A DNA stretch of 64,000 nt from Trichomonas vaginalis G3 (Eukaryota > Parabasalia > Trichomonadida > Trichomonadidae). Position numbers and translations under genes: made by a program. Positions 49,031-57,023 of the stretch are shown piece by piece. Where the stretch lies: positions 20,317,411-20,381,410 of the forward strand of contig NC_067203.1 of assembly GCF_026262505.1 (NCBI RefSeq), in the 5' to 3' direction. The stretch's first letter is position 1; each line of letters starts with the position of its first letter. The notes below the pieces were generated by a model. That model was not told where the DNA came from and did not search any database. It saw only the letters and a program-made list of their open reading frames with translations.

Positions 49031-49341
49031 ATGACCTTCGTGGAATGTTACCATCGACGTTTACAGTAGAAGGTTCAGCAGGATTGCTTACAAGATTGTC
49101 AATTGGTGGTATTTGGTCTCGTGAGAACATTGTTATAAAATCCAGTATAAGTGAATTTGCTGAAGAATCTATATTATGTCTTTCAAACTACATGTATTCG
49201 CCGCCGAAGCATTATAGTATAACAAACTTTGTCAGTAAGTTTAACATAAGACTTGTCGAACCTTCTTCAATGAAAGATGTTGTGCTACCTAAAGACGGAA
49301 AGGATGGACTCATTATTGAGATGATTTTAATTGCATATTAA
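49021..49341 (+). CDS. Small Maverick virion-type protein
   Basis: 106 residues, starting MSIDDLRGMLPSTFTVEGSA. Beta-rich (SIGGIWSRENIVIKSSISEF; FNIRLVEPSSMKDVVL). It follows the previous gene in an overlapping reading frame and is immediately followed by the next ATG. Role unknown. Confidence 0.55.
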   Translation: MSIDDLRGMLPSTFTVEGSAGLLTRLSIGGIWSRENIVIKSSISEFAEESILCLSNYMYSPPKHYSITNFVSKFNIRLVEPSSMKDVVLPKDGKDGLIIEMILIAY

Positions 49342-49566
49342 ATGAGCTTGTTCTTGAAGGTCATTCATGATGAAATAACTGTTGTAGAAGATGTTAGCAA
49401 TTGTTCAGACATTTTGAAGCGTATAGATGATATAAGAAAGAAGTTAGATAGACCGCAAAGCGGTGAGGGCGAAGCCCGTGAGAACGCTTATGTTTCATTG
49501 ACTTTCTCCAGTAACGAGAACTTTTATGAGATAATATTGAAGAGAGATGATTTTAATATGGTGTAA
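49342..49566 (+). CDS. Small Maverick protein carrying the palindromic module
   Basis: 74 residues. Residues about 37-48 (DRPQSGEGEAREN) are encoded by the same GC-rich module as found in the 156-codon gene, in the same reading frame. The rest is a short helix and strand. The stop abuts the next ATG directly (TAAATG). Confidence 0.5.
   Translation: MSLFLKVIHDEITVVEDVSNCSDILKRIDDIRKKLDRPQSGEGEARENAYVSLTFSSNENFYEIILKRDDFNMV
49453..49477. repeat. GC-rich double-hairpin module, copy 4 (inside a gene)
   Basis: CCGCAAAGCGG (49453-49463) and GGGCGAAGCCC (49467-49477) form adjacent hairpins in a coding region. It is inverted in orientation relative to the copy at 37363. Confidence 0.7.
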
Positions 49567-50094
49567 ATGGTAGCTTGGGCAGCTTTAGGCGCAATGGGAA
49601 CAAAAGCATTAGCATTTGGAGCAAAAGCACTTGGAGCTTATGACGCAGTAAATAAAATGAGTGGAGGAAGGGTTTCGAAGACATTAGATGCAAATAAAGG
49701 GAAGATTGGAGGCTGGGTTGCAAAGAAGTTAAGATTAAATAAAATAGGGCTCATAAATAAAGCATCCAATTTGGTTGCGACTGAGTCAGAAAATGCTTTA
49801 GGAAAGGACGATGAGTTTGCAAAACACGCAAAAGACTTTAATGACCAGATGAAAGGTGAAACAATGCATTTAAATAGAGTCGATGGAACTAAAGAAAATG
49901 TTTCTTCTCCACCAGTAGTTCTTCCGTATGGTCCCTATGGAATGTATGGAAACCCTTACGAAAGACCATTTGACCCATTGACTGGTGGAAGTAACTGGTA
50001 TCATTACGGACGAAGAAGAAAGACAGTCAAGTTGGAGACAGACGTGAAGAAAGCAACTAAAAAGAAACCAAGGAAGAGAGTTATAAAGCAATGA
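49567..50094 (+). CDS. Maverick protein with hydrophobic Ala/Gly-rich N-terminus and basic tail
   Basis: 175 residues. Residues 1-30 (MVAWAALGAMGTKALAFGAK) are Ala/Gly-rich and amphipathic to hydrophobic, a Tyr/Gly/Pro stretch lies at about 119-140, and the tail is strongly basic (KKATKKKPRKRVIKQ). The combination recalls adenovirus pVI or pX-like virion proteins that touch membrane and DNA, but this is inference. Its last eight codons or so run into the right TIR. Confidence 0.55.
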   Translation: MVAWAALGAMGTKALAFGAKALGAYDAVNKMSGGRVSKTLDANKGKIGGWVAKKLRLNKIGLINKASNLVATESENALGKDDEFAKHAKDFNDQMKGETMHLNRVDGTKENVSSPPVVLPYGPYGMYGNPYERPFDPLTGGSNWYHYGRRRKTVKLETDVKKATKKKPRKRVIKQ

Positions 50095-50729
50095 ATTCAA
50101 CAGGGTGAAAAAACAGGTGAAAAAAGAGGTGAGATCTCACCACTTCACCTAAATTTATTTTTGTGCTATGTTTTCATACGTGTGAGGGTGGTGATATCAT
50201 TAATTTTTAAGTTTATTTTTTATTTTATTTTTATATAAATGACAGAACAAAAGCAACTCATACAAATCGAAAAATATAACAAACATACATTTAAACATTT
50301 ATTCTTCCTTCCTGAGTATAACATGTTCTTTACACTTCATCCTAGACCAGTAGATTATACATTGACTGTGTATAAAGATTGTCATGGTAGTTTTATAAAA
50401 ACTTATGATGATGAAGGTAAGTTAACAAGACTATGCATTTCAAAACTTGAGAAACTTTATGACTTCAAGTATGACTACAATAGAGTTAACATTGACGATG
50501 AAGATATAGAAGAAAATTTATGAGAACGTTTATTTTTTTCATTAGTGAGTTCGTTAGCGAAGTCGTTAGTGAGGTGAAGTGGTTGGCGGCTTTGTAAATA
50601 TTTAAGGTTAAGTTAGTGTTGTCGTTTGTGTTGTAAAATATACGTTAACGGTTTTGTAAAGTGTCAAATTCACATATCATGGGTAAGTAGGTGCGCAGTG
50701 CCACCATACCCAACTAACCCATACTAACT
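50070..50729. repeat. Right TIR of Maverick
   Basis: Inverted copy of 29054-29712, with about four differences seen by eye in 660 bases, including one single-base length change. It contains the second copy of the 94-codon gene and the fourth GGTGAGATCTCACC palindrome (50128-50141). Confidence 0.92.
50239..50523 (+). CDS. Small TIR-encoded Maverick protein, right copy
   Basis: 94 residues, identical to the copy at 29259-29543 except for one residue (N in place of K in the EYxMFF segment). The surrounding TIR sequence is likewise almost identical. The two copies read toward the element ends. Confidence 0.65.
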   Translation: MTEQKQLIQIEKYNKHTFKHLFFLPEYNMFFTLHPRPVDYTLTVYKDCHGSFIKTYDDEGKLTRLCISKLEKLYDFKYDYNRVNIDDEDIEENL

Positions 50730-50734
50730 AACGT
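50730..50734. repeat. Target-site duplication AACGT, right copy (Maverick)
   Basis: Matches 29049-29053. It lies within the transposase gene of the outer element. Confidence 0.9.
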
Positions 50735-51400
50735 TTGAAATTACAACAAATTGATGTATCTTATAGAGAAGTACGCAGATACTTCAAAGAAAATCATTTC
50801 ACCAAGACGCGATTAGAGCATGCCGGGCCAGAAACAGCAGTAAGATATTGGGCGCTTTCACCCAATCTTATCTGGCACGCAGATGTTCATTATTTTAGGG
50901 GTGTTCGTGGCCAGTATATTTATGGCATAATCGACGATTTTAGCCGCAAAGTCCTAGCGTGTATACAAATACCAGATATGCTGGCAGCGACGACAGCGAA
51001 CGTTGCGGCTTCCGCCTTCATTGAATTTGGCGCCCCTTATTGTTTCTGGACCGACAACGGTTCCGAAAATAGGGGCGCCTTTCAAGATCTACTTGATCTT
51101 TGGGGCGTCCAATGGCGGCATACAGACTCTCATTCTCCCTACCAAAATGGGAAGATTGAGAGATTCTGGCCGACATTGGAGCGCTGCCAAAGCATTTAGG
51201 CTATTCCTGCCTTTATTTGGGAGTACAATAATAACACACCGCATGAAGATCTCCCAATTAATCCATTAACTGGAACAAATTACACGCCAAATCAAATGTA
51301 TCAGCTGAAACCGAAATACACAAATGCAGATACAGAAAGGTTGTGGCAAATATGGGATACAGATACAGGCATGACCGCTGTTGACACATTCACAGCGTAA
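50735..51400 (+). pseudogene. Transposase of outer element, catalytic piece
   Basis: Carries the integrase-type catalytic core. The first Asp is in IWHADVHYF, the second in FWTDNGSEN, and the Glu is in NGKIERFW, 34 residues after the second Asp. The block IYGIIDDFSRKVLA is typical of rve-type integrases. A C-terminal segment with NNNTPHEDLPINPLTG follows to a stop at 51398-51400. It is separated from its N-terminal piece by the Maverick insertion and also carries about one further break. Best placed with Ginger/IS3/IS481-like transposases; superfamily unsettled. Confidence 0.8.
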
Positions 51401-51854
51401 TAATAAACATAATTTTTTAATTTCATTTTTAACAAGTTTTTTTAAATGTATGTAATGAATAATTCATTAGAATATGATAATGCACATTGTAACAGAATAG
51501 AACAATCACCAAATTTTTTTTTTTGAAATTAAAAAATAAAAGTAAAAAGTATAAAGTAATCTAACCAAAAAAGATATTTAAAAGAATTTTGGAAAAAACA
51601 GAATAAGGATAATGATATTATTTTAGATACACAATCGATGCACTGAAGAATAATCCGGTAAAATGATGATATAAAATTAGATTATTTTACAAGTAGCTAA
51701 AAGAATAAAACTATAATATAAAATAAATGAAGTTTAATGAAACAATAAAGGTTAAATTCTTATATACGAAAAAAAGAGATCTGACATTGTGTCAGATCTC
51801 AGTAAAAGTGACATTTACATGTCAAAAAAATAGAATGAGTTTAAGTAATTAAAA
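51401..51854. other. AT-rich spacer with a perfect hairpin
   Basis: About 450 AT-rich bases between the transposase and the repeat array. At 51776-51800 there is a perfect hairpin, GAGATCTGACA-TTG-TGTCAGATCTC (11-bp stem, 3-base loop), followed by a smaller one, TGACAT-TTAC-ATGTCA. Confidence 0.7.
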
Positions 51855-52822
51855 TTGAGGGTGAGAGTAGTATTGTATGAAATAATATCTCTCACCCTCC
51901 AATTCATCCTATGGCGCCGAAAAAATTTTGGTGAAATGCGACCACATTTCACCAAAATTTCTCGGCGCCATATAGAGAACTAGAGCCTGTGAGGTACTGA
52001 TACTATCCATGTACCTCGCAGGCTCTAGTTCCAAGCCAAAATGGCTAAAAATTGCCCGCAATTGTTCACATTGCGGGCAATTTTTAGCCATTTTGGCTGG
52101 GAATTGGAGGGTGAGAGTAGTATTGTATGAAATAATATCTCTCACCCTCCAATTCATCCTATGGCGCCGAAAAAATTTTGGTGAAATGCGACCACATTTC
52201 ACCAAAATTTCTCGGCGCCATATAGAGAACTAGAGCCTGTGAGGTACTGATACTATCCATGTACCTCGCAGGCTCTAGTTCCAAGCCAAAATGGCTAAAA
52301 ATTGCCCGCAATTGTTCACATTGCGGGCAATTTTTAGCCATTTTGGCTGGGAATTGGAGGGTGAGAGTAGTATTGTATGAAATAATATCTCTCACCCTCC
52401 AATTCATCCTATGGCGCCGAAAAAATTTTGGTGAAATGCGACCACATTTCACCAAAATTTCTCGGCGCCATATAGAGAACTAGAGCCTGTGAGGTACTGA
52501 TACTATCCATGTACCTCGCAGGCTCTAGTTCCAAGCCAAAATGGCTAAAAATTGCCCGCAATTGTTCACATTGCGGGCAATTTTTAGCCATTTTGGCTGG
52601 GAATTGGAGGGTGAGAGTAGTATTGTATGAAATAATATCTCTCACCCTCCAATTCATCCTATGGCGCCGAAAAAATTTTGGTGAAATGCGACCACATTTC
52701 ACCAAAATTTCTCGGCGCCATATAGAGAACTAGAGCCTGTGAGGTACTGATACTATCCATGTACCTCGCAGGCTCTAGTTCCAAGCCAAAATGGCTAAAA
52801 ATTGCCCGCAATTGTTCACATT
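51855..52822. repeat. 250-bp tandem repeat, 3.9 copies, four hairpins per unit
   Basis: Copies start near 51855, 52105, 52355 and 52605 and look identical apart from the outermost edge; the last is cut short. In the unit at 52105-52354 there are four consecutive hairpins: A 52106-52150 (12-bp stem, GGAGGGTGAGAG), B 52162-52220 (about 26 bp, TGGCGCCGA...), C 52228-52280 (20 bp, AACTAGAGCCTG..., one T-G pair) and D 52281-52350 (about 30 bp, CCAAGCCAAAATGG..., 9-base loop). The unit is clearly richer in GC than its surroundings. Open frames of 74 and 98 codons recurring every 250 bases are by-products of the repeat. Confidence 0.95.
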
Positions 52823-53017
52823 CCCATCTTTTGTTGGTAAGACGAAGAATATGAAATAAATTATGAAGAAGATAATGATGAATAAAATATCACTTTTTAT
52901 ATTTTTGACACGTAAAGTTGTCACTTTTCTGTCAAACTGTTTTTATCGTTTTCGTATATAACAAAATAAATAATAAAGATTTTTATTTTATATCAGTATT
53001 GAGAAGAAGTAACAGCT
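52823..53017. other. Spacer between hairpin array and right TIR
   Basis: About 195 AT-rich bases without recognised features. Confidence 0.5.
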
Positions 53018-53850
53018 GACACTTGGTAGACAACTTCTTTATGTCTAGAAAATTCTATCTTGCCTTTTATTTTTTTCTCGCTGTGAAACGTATTCGGTCT
53101 TTTTTTTTAAAATTAATTTTTTGTTAGAGATAAGAGCTAAAACTCGGTAAACAACTTCTTTATGTCTAGAAAATTCTATCTTGCCTTTTATTTTTTCTCG
53201 CTGTGAAACGTATTCGGTCATTTTTTTAAAAATTAATTTTTTGTTAGAGATAAGAGCTAAAACTTTGCAGACAACTCCCCCATGTCTAGCAAATTTAACA
53301 TTCGTCTCCCATTTTTATATATTTGGTTTAGAATGTTCGAAAATGCGTAATATGGTCATTAATATTAATTGAAAAGAACCTTGAATTAATTCAATCTGAT
53401 CTCACAAAATATTTTAAATTACAAACTTTGTAGTTTGAATAGATAATTAGTATTAAACTCAAATAATTAGTTTATTTTTGAATAAAAATTATTTGAATTT
53501 ATTCAATTTTGTGATTTTTCCTTCAAAAATCAAGTTTAAATATCTTATTTGCCATATAATTATAAATACAATAAAACATATTCGAAATTGAAAAGAATGA
53601 CTTTTTCTGTTCTTTCAATCATTCAATTTGAATTTTGCAATATTGGATTTCTCATTAAATAGCTATTAAAAACAACAAGCAATTTAACTTACATTCAAAT
53701 TTATTTGTGTTATATTCAATCTTCTCAAAACTTATAATTTTCGGCTATAGCATGATTATATGCTATATAATATAATAAACCTATAATAGTATCATTCTTT
53801 CAATTATTTGAAGAGAAAACCGAAAAAATCTATTTTCAGTCTATAACAAT
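53018..53850. repeat. Right TIR of outer transposon
   Basis: Inverted counterpart of the left TIR. It includes about 2.3 units of the 120-bp tandem repeat (markers at about 53095 and 53215) and 555 bases of unique TIR ending GTCTATAACAAT. Confidence 0.85.
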
Positions 53851-53861
53851 GTTATTCGATT
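53851..53861. repeat. Target-site duplication, right copy (outer transposon)
   Basis: GTTATTCGATT, matching 27650-27660. Confidence 0.7.
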
Positions 53862-54230
53862 ATATAAATTTTTAAAATAAATTTTGCCCACATTAATGTA
53901 ACTAATCATATTTAACTAAAGTGTAAATATCATCTTGTCAAAATATTTGAAATATTGACTCAAAAATAATCGTCAGCATTATTCAATCATGTTTTGAATG
54001 TGTTTTTATAAATGATATAGAAATGAAAAAATGTGTTAAAAAAGCTCAGTTAACAGTCCTTATATAAATCATTTATTTACGCTAAAATTTCAAATGATAT
54101 CGATTTTTAAAAATTTTCAAAATTATGACCATTATCATATTTACAATCAATGTAATCTAAAAACTATTTTTCAATACTTCTAATTTTTCAGAAGACAATT
54201 TTATTATTATTATTATTTTCAATACCAAAA
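53862..54230. other. Intergenic spacer
   Basis: About 370 AT-rich bases between the transposon end and the kinase gene. There is no gene; TTTCAATACC about 10 bases before the ATG could be a weak initiator. Confidence 0.5.
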
Positions 54231-55229
54231 ATGCACTCTCTTGAGCTTCCATCATGTGGAATACGTATTCCACCAATCATAGGTAACTATCATGTAACTA
54301 AAATCATTGGACGTGGTGGCTTTGCTGTAGTTGTTTTGGCTTACGATCCCAAAACTCTTCAGAAAGTAGCAATCAAAATTATTGACAGAGAACAAACTAC
54401 CAAGCAAGATATTGTTTCATTTTTGGAAAGCGAGCTTCGCTTGTGCATCCGCTTTAATCATCCAAACATTATTAAGGTTCATGATATTATATACAAAAAG
54501 GATATTATAATGATCATTATGGACTACCTTAAAAATGGGGATCTCCAATCATTACTGAACCGTGGAATTCATTTTACTGTAGAAGAGCAAGTTAGAATTA
54601 CTCAACAAATCCTCGAAGGACTTCAATATCTTCATCAAAGAGGCATAGCACATCATGATATTAAACCAGAAAACATTTTGTTCGATGCTGAAATGAATCC
54701 AAAATTAATTGACTTCGGCCTTTCAATGGAAAATAGCAAAGAATCTCATGCTTACTGCGGAACGCCATTATACATGAGTCCAGAAATAGGCAATACATCA
54801 ACATATGATGGAATGAAGTCTGACATTTGGGCACTTGGTGTTACATTACATTTGATGTCAACCGGACATTATCCATGGGATGAGAGAACTTCACAGCAGC
54901 ATCTAAAAGACATAGAGCACAACAGACTTCAGCTTTTTGTTGAAACACGCGGTATTATTGGCTCGGTTATCAAAAATTGTCTCGTATTTGAAGCCAAGGA
55001 TCGTGCATCTGTTTCAGATCTTCTTAAAATCATTGACGCCTATAACAACAAGAAGACTGTAATTAACAAAGCAAATTCACAAAGTAAGCCACTAACTGGG
55101 CTTATAAACTCTTCCTTACCACGTTTGGTCCCAAGAAATAATACTCCGCTTTTCACAAAATCAAGAGTTCCACAAAATAAGTTTATTCTTCCAAGGGTAT
55201 CTCCGAATGCTAGAATACATAAGTTATAA
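54231..55229 (+). CDS. Serine/threonine protein kinase (CAMK-like)
   Basis: 332 residues. The kinase domain spans about 20-265: glycine loop IGRGGFAVVVLA (about 27), VAIKII with the catalytic Lys (about 48), the alpha-C Glu in FLESELRLC, catalytic loop HHDIKPENILF (about 139-149, HHD in place of the usual HRD), metal-binding DFGLS (about 160), activation loop CGTPLYMSPEI with the APE motif as SPE, and DIWALGVTLHLM. A Ser/Pro/basic tail of about 60 residues follows. All catalytic residues except the HRD Arg are present, so activity is likely. Kinases of this CAMK/AMPK-like type are numerous in trichomonads. The substrate is unknown. It is the only host gene between the two virus-like regions. 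Confidence 0.88.
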   Translation: MHSLELPSCGIRIPPIIGNYHVTKIIGRGGFAVVVLAYDPKTLQKVAIKIIDREQTTKQDIVSFLESELRLCIRFNHPNIIKVHDIIYKKDIIMIIMDYLKNGDLQSLLNRGIHFTVEEQVRITQQILEGLQYLHQRGIAHHDIKPENILFDAEMNPKLIDFGLSMENSKESHAYCGTPLYMSPEIGNTSTYDGMKSDIWALGVTLHLMSTGHYPWDERTSQQHLKDIEHNRLQLFVETRGIIGSVIKNCLVFEAKDRASVSDLLKIIDAYNNKKTVINKANSQSKPLTGLINSSLPRLVPRNNTPLFTKSRVPQNKFILPRVSPNARIHKL

Positions 55230-56038
55230 GTCATTATTATTGTTTGTTTGTATATTAAAATTATCGTTTATTAATTGTTGTGTATTTCTTAATCAAGTGA
55301 TCACTCGCGAAATTGAGAGTTATATCGATTTCAATTTGATGATATCTGACATACTAGAATAGTATTCTAATAGAAATTCTGCTATTCCGAGCTTGATATT
55401 CGATCTTTTATAAAATTTTTTCACATAAGAACAAACAGAGTACAATATTTTCACCTGTATGCACTCGTTTTGATCTAACATTACAAGTTTCCACTACTTT
55501 TTTTGATTAAAAAGATTCAAACAATGGCGGAGAAAATGAAACGAATCAAATAATGAGCAATGAATCTCAAAGAAATACCATTCTTACAATTTTAGTTTAA
55601 GTAACCTTCTAATTCATATAATTTGCTATAACGTGATCAATAAAAGAATTTCGAAATTAGTAGTATATGTTGAAGGGTTGTGTGACTTTTTTTGTAAACG
55701 TAAGAATTCATACAATATTGAACGATTTTGTATCATTTTTTTTAACATATTAATTAAAAAATGTATGATTCTTACGGTTTTTATTCTTACGTTTTTGAAT
55801 AAATTAAGATTTAAAAAATTTTCAAAATTGTAAGACATTTACACTCAGCCCATACATAACGAAATAAATCATTAAAAAAAATAAACTTTAATTTTAAAAT
55901 AATTTATTTCATCTTTTATAAAAGAAGTTATATATAGATGATGTCAGATATTCCGTGATAAATTAAACATTGTTTAAATCCTGAATGGAATCAATGGAGT
56001 CATAAATGAGTAAAATAAATGAGAAAAATAAATTGAAA
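55230..56038. other. Spacer, probably holding the near end of the second element
   Basis: About 810 AT-rich bases. An imperfect inverted repeat at about 55696-55782 pairs CGTAAGAATTCATACA with TGTATGATTCTTACG. The boundary and left TIR of the second Maverick-like element should lie in this interval or slightly beyond, but they cannot be fixed because the other end is outside the window. Confidence 0.5.
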
Positions 56039-56407
56039 TTAATGATTATTTGAATTTATGATATCAATTATTTGATTCATTCTTTCTTCAATCTCTTCTA
56101 TTCTTTTTGTTAAATCATCTATTTTCATTAATGAGGTGATTCTTGATTGAGGAATAGATTTCAAACTAACCACTCCTTTTATTTTTGAAATTTTGAATCC
56201 ATCAACTTTAAACATTTTATTCAATTTACATGTTGTCAATTCTTCAAATAATTTTTTATTATTAGCATAATAGTCATTAAATTCTTCAACAGATGAAAAA
56301 ATTTTTATTTCAGTAATTGGTTTAACAACGTTTATTTTTTGTTGAACATTTTCACTTTCATTTATTTCTTCCTCCTCTGTTTCATTTATTTTTAAAATCG
56401 GTTTCAT
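56039..56407 (-). CDS. Second-element protein of unknown function, 122 residues
   Basis: Acidic N-terminus (ETEEEEINESENVQQ), a central region (EEFNDYYANNKKLFEELTTC) and a C-terminal coiled coil (IDDLTKRIEEIEERMNQIID). Opens at ATG 56407, about 65 bases from the divergent gene at 56474. No domain recognised. Confidence 0.55.
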   Translation of the reverse strand: MKPILKINETEEEEINESENVQQKINVVKPITEIKIFSSVEEFNDYYANNKKLFEELTTCKLNKMFKVDGFKISKIKGVVSLKSIPQSRITSLMKIDDLTKRIEEIEERMNQIIDIINSNNH

Positions 56408-56473
56408 TTATCATTAAATAAAAATTAGAATATAAGTGATGAAATATATTTTTTAATTAATATTAAATCAGAA

Positions 56474-56710
56474 ATGGCGGCAGGATTCTTTAAAAAATTA
56501 TGGGATGGAATTAAGAAAGCTGCAGGTTGGGTTCATAAAAATATTATTAAACCCGTTGCAAACTTTTTGGCACCAGTAGCGAAAACGGCAGGAACTATCA
56601 TAGGTGGAGTATTAGGTACTAAAGCAGGTAATCCAGCGATGGGAGCACAAGCAGGTAACGCAATTGGTGGAATTGCTGAAGGAATACTTAATAAAATAGG
56701 AGGTAGATAG
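56474..56710 (+). CDS. Small amphipathic/hydrophobic protein A
   Basis: 78 residues starting MAAGFFKKLWDGIKKAAGWV, an amphipathic basic helix, followed by a Gly/Ala-rich hydrophobic segment (AGTIIGGVLGTKAGNPAMGA). It shares its N-terminal motif with the neighbour on the opposite strand at 56739-56954. Proteins of this type could act on membranes, as adenovirus pVI or phage holin-like peptides do; this is inference. Located next to the capsid gene. Confidence 0.65.
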   Translation: MAAGFFKKLWDGIKKAAGWVHKNIIKPVANFLAPVAKTAGTIIGGVLGTKAGNPAMGAQAGNAIGGIAEGILNKIGGR

Positions 56711-56738
56711 TGGAAAAATAAATAAATAAATATTATTT

Positions 56739-56954
56739 TTATCTTAGTATCGGTTGTAGTCTTTGATAAACTTTTTCTCCTTTATTTAATATTTCTCTTA
56801 TTGGGGCGGCTTTTGGTGTTATTGATTCAGCAACATCACTAATTGCTTCTTTATTCTTAAATATCCAATTTGCTCCTTTCTTCATTGTTTCCCAAACTTT
56901 ATGCGCTCCTCTTTTTACTTTATCCCACAGTTTCTTAAATATACCTGCAGCCAT
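56739..56954 (-). CDS. Small amphipathic protein B
   Basis: 71 residues starting MAAGIFKKLWDKVKRGAHKV, clearly related to protein A over the first 12 residues. The second half (KNKEAISDVAESITPKAAPI) is more polar. The two genes converge with a gap of 28 bases. This one shares a divergent promoter region (about 70 bases) with the capsid gene. Confidence 0.65.
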   Translation of the reverse strand: MAAGIFKKLWDKVKRGAHKVWETMKKGANWIFKNKEAISDVAESITPKAAPIREILNKGEKVYQRLQPILR

Positions 56955-57023
56955 AGTTGATTATTTTATTAAAATTAAAAATTCATTTTCATCTTTTAAT
57001 TTTGATTTTTTATTTAATAATAA

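Larger units (their letters stand above)
29054..50729. mobile_element. Maverick/Polinton element, 21.7 kb, inserted in the outer transposase
   Basis: TIRs of about 660 bases start AGTTAGTATGGG and end in the reverse complement, with the AG...CT ends usual for this family. Genes lie in short blocks of alternating direction separated by very small gaps. Recognised parts are a protein-primed family B DNA polymerase, a packaging ATPase, a probable double-jelly-roll capsid protein, other likely virion proteins, KilA-N/T5orf172-type genes, a phage-tail-like fibre and an integrase region. The polymerase, ATPase, capsid and fibre genes look whole. The integrase region and several small genes are broken, with at least half a dozen breaks overall. 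The two TIRs differ at only about four places, so the insertion is recent. It is treated here as a fossil, not an active element. Confidence 0.92.
27661..53850. mobile_element. Integrase-type (DDE) DNA transposon, interrupted by a Maverick
   Basis: An element bounded by long TIRs beginning ATTGTTATAGAC (or TGTTATAGAC, giving TG...CA ends) and flanked by an 11-15-base direct repeat. Leaving out the inserted Maverick it is about 4.5 kb. Its only gene is a transposase with a retroviral-integrase-like catalytic core, so it belongs to the broad group of integrase-related cut-and-paste elements (Ginger, IS3/IS481-like in eukaryotes). The exact superfamily is not settled. The right arm carries an AT-rich spacer, a perfect hairpin and a striking 250-bp hairpin repeat array. 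The TIR arms are about 99% alike where compared, so the copy is fairly young. It no longer has a continuous transposase gene. Confidence 0.8.

Noticed and set aside
51909-52733. Repeated open frames of 98 and 74 codons every 250 bases on both strands
   Set aside because: They arise from the tandem hairpin repeat. The same peptide recurs exactly with the repeat period and reads through the inverted repeats on both strands, so it is not coding evidence.
51855-52822. Possible CRISPR array
   Set aside because: The whole 250-bp unit is repeated without variable spacers, and the setting is a eukaryotic transposon.
55626-55838. Short overlapping frames on both strands near 55.7 kb
   Set aside because: They are AT-rich, Phe/Ile/Lys/Asn-biased and mirror each other across an imperfect inverted repeat.
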